A stretch of DNA of 9,404 bases from an uncultured Ruminococcus sp. (lineage in GTDB: Bacteria; Bacillota; Clostridia; Oscillospirales; Ruminococcaceae). The position numbers were made by a program, and so were the translations under genes. Where the stretch lies: assembly GCA_946188175.1 (NCBI GenBank), contig CAMHUJ010000038.1, forward strand, positions 1 to 9,404, given 5' to 3'. The notes below the pieces were generated by a model, which saw only the letters and a list, made by a program, of their open reading frames with translations, did not search any database and was not told where the DNA came from. This document shows, in pieces, positions 5,851 through 9,404 of this stretch. Positions within the stretch are counted from its first letter, which is position 1; each line of letters starts with the position of its first letter.

Positions 5851-7071
5851 TTACGCAGCAAACAGATTCCGGAGCGCATCCGCAAGCGCAGGTGAGCAGC
5901 CGTCGGTATAGACCGTGTTCTGTTCCGGTTCCTGCGGGAGCAGCCCGCTGATATCTCTGGTAAAGCGTGTCAGCAGGACGGCGGTTCCTTTGTCGTCCTT
6001 CGCTTCGAGCGTCATTGTCCAGTAGAGCTCTTTTTTGCCGGAATCAAACTGCATATGTGAAACGGTGCAGCTGACCGCCTGATACTGCTTGCAGAATGCC
6101 GACACATTATCATAAATGCTGTCACGCACGGTCTCAGAGAAACGGAGCGAGATCGAATCCGCGCGGCGTTTCTCATCTTTGTCTGTCGTATATGTTTTGA
6201 GAAACAGCTTTTCCATCCAGCCGCGCGGCGCGAGAATGTCCGGATCACTCAGATAGTACATCGTCCGGCAGAACGGATTGACCTTCTGATTCGGATCGGC
6301 TTTGCTCTTCGGTATTCCGTCGGAGATCATAGCGCCGGAATTGTAAACCTCAGCAGCATAGCAGAAATAGCCGCCGTCCCTGCCGGGATAAAATGTCAGC
6401 CGCAAAAAGCGGCCGTCAGCAAATTCCAGCATGGCATCCGATGCGACAGCATAGCTTTTGGTGCGGTAGCCTGCTTCGCTCAGCATGTTCCCGTATGTTA
6501 TAAGGCACTGATATCCCGATTTGACCTTGAGTGATTTCAGTTTCGTATCACCGAAGGTTTCTGCATAACTTTCCGTGAGCATATTCTCCGCGGTTTCATA
6601 GATCAGGCTGCCGAGTCCTGCGGTATACAGATGTGTGCCGTATGGCTCATAGGACATTACATTGACAAATGTGCTGAAATCACCGCGCGCCATTTCTTTC
6701 GTGAGCTTCCGGATGCGCATGGTTTCAAATACGGTCTCAAAGCTCGGGACATACTGTTCCTTCATGATCTGCCCCAAGCTCAGGACGCTGATGCCAAGCA
6801 GGAGCACAGCGAGCAGTAAAATAAGAATGCGGTCGAGCCATTTGTGCTTTGTCAGTGTCCGCCTGACCTTTTTGAATACCTTTGTCTCATCGGGGATGCG
6901 TTCCGGCTCCGGCGGGACGGGCTCCGGTTTTGCCGCACAGAGTATCCGGCAGGCATCGCAGTCTTTGATATGTGCTTCAACGGCGGATTTTGCCTCGTCA
7001 GAGCAGAGTCCCTCGCAGTAAAGCGGGATCAGATCCTCTATGATTCTGCAAGGATAAAGGTTTTCGTTCAT
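5851..7071 (-). CDS. Transmembrane zinc-finger anti-sigma factor with large unknown outer domain
   Basis: The 406-residue protein starts with a zf-HC2-type zinc finger: C8, then H34-x3-C38-x2-C41. This is the module by which ZAS anti-sigma factors bind and silence their ECF sigma factor at the inner face of the membrane. A Pro-rich and then basic stretch (50-78) leads to one membrane helix (about 81-101). The remaining 305 residues should lie outside the cell; I recognise no domain, carbohydrate-binding module or protease site there. The start ATG overlaps the sigma stop by 4 bp, with GGAGGG six bases upstream, so the two are translationally coupled. The signal it senses is unknown. Its gene converges on a cellulosomal xylanase, but that alone does not show that it senses glycans. 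Confidence 0.85.
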   Translation of the reverse strand: MNENLYPCRIIEDLIPLYCEGLCSDEAKSAVEAHIKDCDACRILCAAKPEPVPPEPERIPDETKVFKKVRRTLTKHKWLDRILILLLAVLLLGISVLSLGQIMKEQYVPSFETVFETMRIRKLTKEMARGDFSTFVNVMSYEPYGTHLYTAGLGSLIYETAENMLTESYAETFGDTKLKSLKVKSGYQCLITYGNMLSEAGYRTKSYAVASDAMLEFADGRFLRLTFYPGRDGGYFCYAAEVYNSGAMISDGIPKSKADPNQKVNPFCRTMYYLSDPDILAPRGWMEKLFLKTYTTDKDEKRRADSISLRFSETVRDSIYDNVSAFCKQYQAVSCTVSHMQFDSGKKELYWTMTLEAKDDKGTAVLLTRFTRDISGLLPQEPEQNTVYTDGCSPALADALRNLFAA

Positions 7072-7571
7072 ATGACACCCTCCTGTTCCAGCATTGCAAT
7101 GAGCAGCTTTTTGGCGCGGAAAAACGTGACGCGCGCCCAGTTTTCGGTCCTGCCGAAGACCGCGCCGATTTCTTTGAAGCTCAGTTCCGCAAAGATGCGC
7201 AGCGAAAAGATTTCGCGGTAGGGTTCTTCGAGCCGGTGCAGCATCCGGTGGATTTCGAGCGCCTGCATTTTGTCAGCGAGTTTCCGTTCAAGGCATTCGC
7301 TGTCCGGTGATTCGGGGACTGCATCGAGCGGCAGATTACGGTTTTCGGCTTTTTTGCAGTGATCGAGAAAGAGGTTGCGCGCAACGGTGCAGAGCCATGT
7401 TTTCATGGAGCATTCGCCGCGGTATTGGCCGATATCGGTCAATGCGCGGAGCATGGTATCCTGCAAAATATCCTCCGCGAGCGGTTCATTGCCGCAGAGC
7501 CGGAGCAGAAACCGGTAGACATCCGCGGCATAGAGCCGGTAGATTTCATCGAATTCCGCCTGATGATCCAT
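7068..7571 (-). CDS. ECF-type RNA polymerase sigma factor
   Basis: The 167-residue protein has only sigma regions 2 and 4, as in extracytoplasmic-function sigma factors. Region 2 spans about 7-75 (AEDILQDTM at 32-40; W59-L60 in the -10 recognition part). Region 4 spans about 103-160 with the helix-turn-helix around LSFKEIGAVFGRTE. I chose the ATG at 7571, which has GGAGG eight bases upstream. An in-frame GTG at 7580 lies inside that ribosome site and is unlikely to be used. The anti-sigma gene follows with a 4-bp overlap. A promoter of ECF pattern directly upstream points to positive autoregulation: release from the anti-sigma factor would raise its own operon. Its other targets are unknown; the xylanase promoter nearby does not fit its pattern. 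Confidence 0.93.
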   Translation of the reverse strand: MDHQAEFDEIYRLYAADVYRFLLRLCGNEPLAEDILQDTMLRALTDIGQYRGECSMKTWLCTVARNLFLDHCKKAENRNLPLDAVPESPDSECLERKLADKMQALEIHRMLHRLEEPYREIFSLRIFAELSFKEIGAVFGRTENWARVTFFRAKKLLIAMLEQEGVI

Positions 7572-7596
7572 TGCGTTCACCTCCCTTTCTGTCTGT

Positions 7597-7625
7597 TAGA
7601 CGACTGACCTTCGCTGTTCGTTACA
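7597..7625 (-). promoter_or_regulatory. ECF-type, probably autoregulated promoter of the sigma/anti-sigma operon
   Basis: On the minus strand TGTAAC (7625-7620) is followed after exactly 17 bases by CGTCTA (7602-7597). An AAC -35 element with a CGTC -10 element at 16-17 bases is the hallmark of ECF sigma promoters. No TTGACA/TATAAT pair is seen in this gap. Transcription would start near 7591, about 20 bases before the sigma ATG. Confidence 0.7.
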
Positions 7626-7626
7626 G

Positions 7627-7648
7627 AAAAAATGCCGGAATGCGGCAT
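7627..7648 (-). terminator. Second of two tandem terminators after the RING-like gene
   Basis: Read on the minus strand, ATGCCG (7648-7643) and CGGCAT (7637-7632) pair around a five-base loop and run straight into five T's (7631-7627). The stem is short. It ends immediately before the -35 element of the sigma operon promoter, insulating it from upstream transcription. Confidence 0.65.
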
Positions 7649-7654
7649 AAACAT

Positions 7655-7683
7655 AAAAAAGAGGGGACGCAGATGTTCCCCTC
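7655..7683 (-). terminator. Main terminator of the RING-like membrane protein gene
   Basis: On the minus strand GAGGGGA (7683-7677) and TCCCCTC (7667-7661) form a seven-pair GC-rich stem with a nine-base loop, followed by six T's (7660-7655). It lies nine bases beyond the stop codon of the gene ending at 7692. Confidence 0.9.
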
Positions 7684-7691
7684 AAAGTGAA

Positions 7692-8570
7692 TTAACGTAT
7701 GATCATCAGCAGAAAGACTGTGATGCGCGTGATGACAAACTGCATGCCGAGCACCAGAATGACATTCAGCAGACTGGTACCGCCTGCGGCGCTGAGCAGG
7801 GTTCTGGATTCCGCAGCGGAAGAAGCCTGCTGCCGGATATCCTTGATGCGGCGCTGCGCGAAGCGGTAATACATATAGTTTGCGCGGAGACACCAGACCG
7901 CCGAGATCAGAACATAGAGGATAAACGAGGCGGCGTAGACGATGCGGAAGGCTGTCGTATTGACATCCGCCCACGGGATGCTGACATCCATTTGCTTATA
8001 GAGCAGCAGGATCGTCGTCGGGAGCTCCAGCAGCGTATTGAGCAGGAGTGCCGCCATTGCGCTGCCCCACATTTTGCGGTTTGCGAAGAAGAACTGCGGG
8101 CAGAGCAGGCTGATGAGATTGAAGGAATGCTTTTTGCCTGTGCGGGTCATGAGGCGGAAGAGCGGCAGGTAGTAGAACACATTGGTACGGATGAAGGCAG
8201 AGGCTTCCGAGACGGTGATGCCGTCGAGCTGTTCATCGGGGTCGAGTCCGAGACAGGGGTCGCGGTCGGGCAGACGGATCCCGTCATAGAGCTCCGGATT
8301 GAGCGCAGGTGCCTCGCCGGATTCGCGCGCGGCAGCCTGTTCGGCTTCCTCAGCGCGGCGTTCTTCTGCACGGCGTTCCTTTTCCTGCGCCTGATATTGC
8401 TTGATCCAGCTTGCGCCTTCCGCGTGAAGCTGTGTGTTGATGCATTTGCCGTTTTGCTTCCAGCACGCTCTGTGATAGGGTGTGCCGCAGTCCGGACAGG
8501 TCACGATATCATCCTGCTCGGTGAAGGCTTCGCCGCAAACGATGCAAGGCTGTCCGATATATTCCTGCAT
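7692..8570 (-). CDS. Membrane protein with N-terminal prokaryotic RING-like zinc domain
   Basis: The 292-residue protein begins with a zinc-binding motif resembling the prokaryotic RING finger family: C9-x2-C12, C25-x2-C28, H33-x2-C36-W37, C43, with H49 a possible eighth ligand. A charged, probably coiled-coil stretch (about 60-85, KERRAEERRAEE) follows, then an acidic linker. The C-terminal half is hydrophobic, with three clear membrane helices (about 168-190, 208-228, 264-290). The segment before them (about 147-170, SFNLISLLCPQFFFANRKMWG) resembles small DUF2628-like membrane proteins. The zinc part would lie in the cytoplasm. Proteins of this plan occur in Firmicutes, but I know of no proven function, and ubiquitin-type ligase activity should not be assumed. 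It has its own promoter and terminators, so it is a single-gene unit divergent from secG. Confidence 0.78.
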   Translation of the reverse strand: MQEYIGQPCIVCGEAFTEQDDIVTCPDCGTPYHRACWKQNGKCINTQLHAEGASWIKQYQAQEKERRAEERRAEEAEQAAARESGEAPALNPELYDGIRLPDRDPCLGLDPDEQLDGITVSEASAFIRTNVFYYLPLFRLMTRTGKKHSFNLISLLCPQFFFANRKMWGSAMAALLLNTLLELPTTILLLYKQMDVSIPWADVNTTAFRIVYAASFILYVLISAVWCLRANYMYYRFAQRRIKDIRQQASSAAESRTLLSAAGGTSLLNVILVLGMQFVITRITVFLLMIIR

Positions 8571-8606
8571 AAACTCCCGCCTTTCGGTTTCCGAATGATT
8601 GCCTTT

Positions 8607-8635
8607 ATTTTACCACATATCAGGCGGATTTACAA
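8607..8635 (-). promoter_or_regulatory. Sigma-A type promoter of the RING-like gene
   Basis: On the minus strand TTGTAA (8635-8630), 17 bases, then TAAAAT (8612-8607). Transcription would start near 8600, giving a leader of about 30 bases. The ribosome site is modest: AAAGG nine bases, or GGGAG three bases, before the ATG at 8570. Confidence 0.7.
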
Positions 8636-8682
8636 GACCGGCGGTATGTTTTTCATGCATTCTTCACGATTTGGGGCGTTCC

Positions 8683-8714
8683 GGCGGCAGAATTTTGCAT
8701 TCAGCCGCCTGAAT
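8683..8714. promoter_or_regulatory. Overlapping inverted repeats upstream of the secG promoter
   Basis: GGCGGC-a-GAAT (8683-8693) pairs with ATTC-a-GCCGCC (8699-8709) around a five-base loop. The same bases also join a 16-bp palindrome, ATTCAG-CCGC-CTGAAT (8699-8714), so the two folds exclude each other. The site lies 22 bases before the secG -35 element and upstream of any start point I can see. A DNA operator or a relic terminator is possible; no gene ends here. Confidence 0.4.
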
Positions 8715-8736
8715 CAAAGATTTTTTTGAAAAACAC

Positions 8737-8765
8737 TTGCATTTTTCGGAAAAGTATGGTATACT
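8737..8765 (+). promoter_or_regulatory. Sigma-A type promoter of secG
   Basis: TTGCAT (8737-8742), 17 bases, then TATACT (8760-8765). Transcription should start near 8772. The upstream stretch at 8720-8735 is rich in A and T, as in an UP-like element. Confidence 0.82.
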
Positions 8766-8779
8766 AGAAGCAATCGTTT

Positions 8780-8800
8780 GCCGACGGCGCAGTTGTCGGC
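8780..8800 (+). promoter_or_regulatory. Hairpin in the secG leader
   Basis: GCCGAC (8780-8785) and GTCGGC (8795-8800) form a perfect six-pair stem in the roughly 66-base leader, just after the expected start point. No T run follows, so it is not a terminator. It may stabilise the 5' end of the message; no protein-binding class is recognised. Confidence 0.4.
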
Positions 8801-8837
8801 TGAAAAAGCAACAGAGAAGAAAGGAAAGTCTGAACTC

Positions 8838-9110
8838 ATGAGCATTATTGAAATTATCGGCGGCGCTGTCCTGCTGCTTTCGACTGTACTGATTATTTTA
8901 CTCTGCCTGATGCAGGATCAGAAGCAGGATCAGAACATGACCTCTGCGATCACGGGCGGCAGCTATGATTCCGCATACAGCAAGAACGAGGGCAATACGA
9001 AGGAAGCGATCCTGAAGAAGTGGACCAAGTGGCTCGCAATTATTTTCTTCATTGTGACGCTGGTTATCACGATCCTTCCGGTATATCTCAGCAGCACGCC
9101 GGAGGGCTGA
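8838..9110 (+). CDS. secG: Protein translocase subunit SecG
   Basis: SecG is the small third subunit of the SecYEG export channel in the cytoplasmic membrane, helping SecA-driven movement of secreted proteins. The 90-residue product has the expected two helices (about 5-25 and 65-83). Between them is the polar loop with the family's Leu/Met-Gln stretch after helix 1, the GGSYDSAYSKNEG segment and the KEAILKKWTKW run leading into helix 2. I chose the ATG at 8838; a longer in-frame TTG start at 8778 would lie inside the leader hairpin and add a charged extension absent from the family. AAGGA lies 12 bases upstream, a loose spacing. In many Firmicutes rnr and smpB follow secG; here a hairpin and an opposing phage-like fragment follow instead. 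Confidence 0.9.
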   Translation: MSIIEIIGGAVLLLSTVLIILLCLMQDQKQDQNMTSAITGGSYDSAYSKNEGNTKEAILKKWTKWLAIIFFIVTLVITILPVYLSSTPEG

Positions 9111-9165
9111 TCGGAACAGAAGCCCCGTATGCGGGTTACAGTACGCATAAACAAATAGAAGTGAT

Positions 9166-9208
9166 ACGCCATAGTATTTCTGATTGTATGTCAGAGGTAC
9201 TATGGCGT
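9166..9208. terminator. Eighteen-pair hairpin between secG and the phage-like fragment
   Basis: Bases 9166-9183 pair with 9191-9208 without a break (16 Watson-Crick and two adjacent G-U pairs in the plus transcript) around a seven-base loop. It lies 55 bases past the secG stop, and the opposing gene ends at 9239. It probably serves as a terminator for one or both genes, though only short T tracts follow on either strand (TTTCTGTTT on plus). The length is unusual for a simple terminator. Confidence 0.6.
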
Positions 9209-9238
9209 TTCTGTTTATATGTTGATTTGCTGTATTTT

Positions 9239-9404
9239 TTATTGATAGAATGGTGTAAACGCACCGAGAATCTGCGAACAGTACGCCATGACCGACTCGG
9301 TCGAATACCAATAAATGTCGGGGCAGAGAATGGAAATCTGCCCAGTTGTCAGCATTTCAAAATTATTGACCTCGCAGGTCTCGACATAGCCCTCAGTGAA
9401 CACG
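9239..9404 (-). pseudogene. C-terminal end of a phage tail (Dit-like) protein, probably truncated
   Basis: The minus-strand frame enters from the right edge and ends at a TAA at 9239-9241, giving 54 visible residues. They include YVETCEVNN, MLTTGQISILCPDIYWYS and a final GAFTPFYQ. This resembles the end of the first domain of siphovirus distal-tail (Dit) family proteins, in which an E-V-x-x-F segment is followed by QISIxCPDPYW. In those proteins a second domain opening with an F-x-FPF stretch normally follows. Here the frame stops at about that point, so the gene looks cut short, though a short variant is possible. The start and the rest of any prophage lie beyond the window. The assignment rests on a short match recalled by eye. 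Confidence 0.5.

Noticed and set aside
4461..5885. Minus-strand open frame of 474 codons under the dockerin and esterase part
   Set aside because: It is a shadow of the CE1/dockerin coding frame and crosses the terminator at 5802-5834. It has no motif.
7572..7580. Upstream GTG start for the sigma factor
   Set aside because: The GTG is part of the ribosome site sequence itself; the ATG at 7571 has ideal spacing from GGAGG.
7632..8729. Plus-strand open frame of 365 codons
   Set aside because: It runs through two minus-strand terminators and antisense to the RING-like gene. It has no ribosome site or family motif.
8778..8837. Upstream TTG start for SecG
   Set aside because: It would begin within a leader hairpin close to the transcription start and add 20 charged residues not found in SecG.
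9136..9141. A second TGTAAC box (minus strand) that might be an ECF site
   Set aside because: Seventeen bases further on the sequence is GTTC, not CGTC, and it lies at the end of genes, not before one.
8898..9311. Minus-strand open frame of 137 codons across the secG end and the long hairpin
   Set aside because: It overlaps secG antisense and would code through an 18-pair stem. It has no recognisable motif.

Overview
The window looks like chromosomal DNA from a cellulosome-forming gut or rumen Ruminococcus-type Firmicute. The clearest sign is a secreted dockerin-bearing xylanase. Vegetative promoters of the TTGACA-17-TATAAT type, strong GGAGG ribosome sites, moderately high GC and a lone NadA fit this. 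The species cannot be settled from the sequence; the GC-rich codon use resembles R. champanellensis-like organisms more than AT-rich R. albus or R. flavefaciens (inference).

Layout, left to right. Positions 1-1301 (minus, cut by the left edge) encode a seven-helix membrane protein with a PAS-like region, a coiled coil and an HD-GYP phosphodiesterase domain. Its promoter lies back to back with that of nadA (1584-2501, plus), a single-gene unit closed by a strong terminator. A 363-bp gap rich in inverted and direct repeats leads to the promoter of a 947-residue secreted enzyme (2865-5708): signal peptide, GH30_8 glucuronoxylanase, CBM22, type I dockerin, CE1 esterase. It converges, through a 13-bp terminator stem, on a minus-strand operon of an ECF sigma factor (7068-7571) and its zinc-finger transmembrane anti-sigma factor (5851-7071), which overlap by 4 bp. 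A near-ideal ECF-type promoter sits just before the sigma gene, so autoregulation is likely. Behind two tandem terminators lies a minus-strand membrane protein with a prokaryotic RING-like zinc domain (7692-8570). secG (8838-9110, plus) is transcribed divergently from it. A perfect 18-pair hairpin then separates secG from the end of a minus-strand phage tail-like gene (9239-9404), which appears truncated.

How the parts relate. The xylanase-esterase acts outside the cell on glucuronate-substituted, acylated xylan and would dock on a scaffoldin. The HD-GYP protein, the sigma/anti-sigma pair and the RING-like protein are envelope or signalling functions; SecG is part of the export channel the xylanase would use. 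Nothing in the sequence proves that the sigma pair controls the xylanase, whose own promoter is of the housekeeping type. I see no CRISPR array, tRNA, rRNA or intact insertion sequence. The least explained items are the repeat-rich region before the xylanase, the large unrecognised outer domain of the anti-sigma factor, the RING-like membrane protein and the phage tail remnant beside secG.
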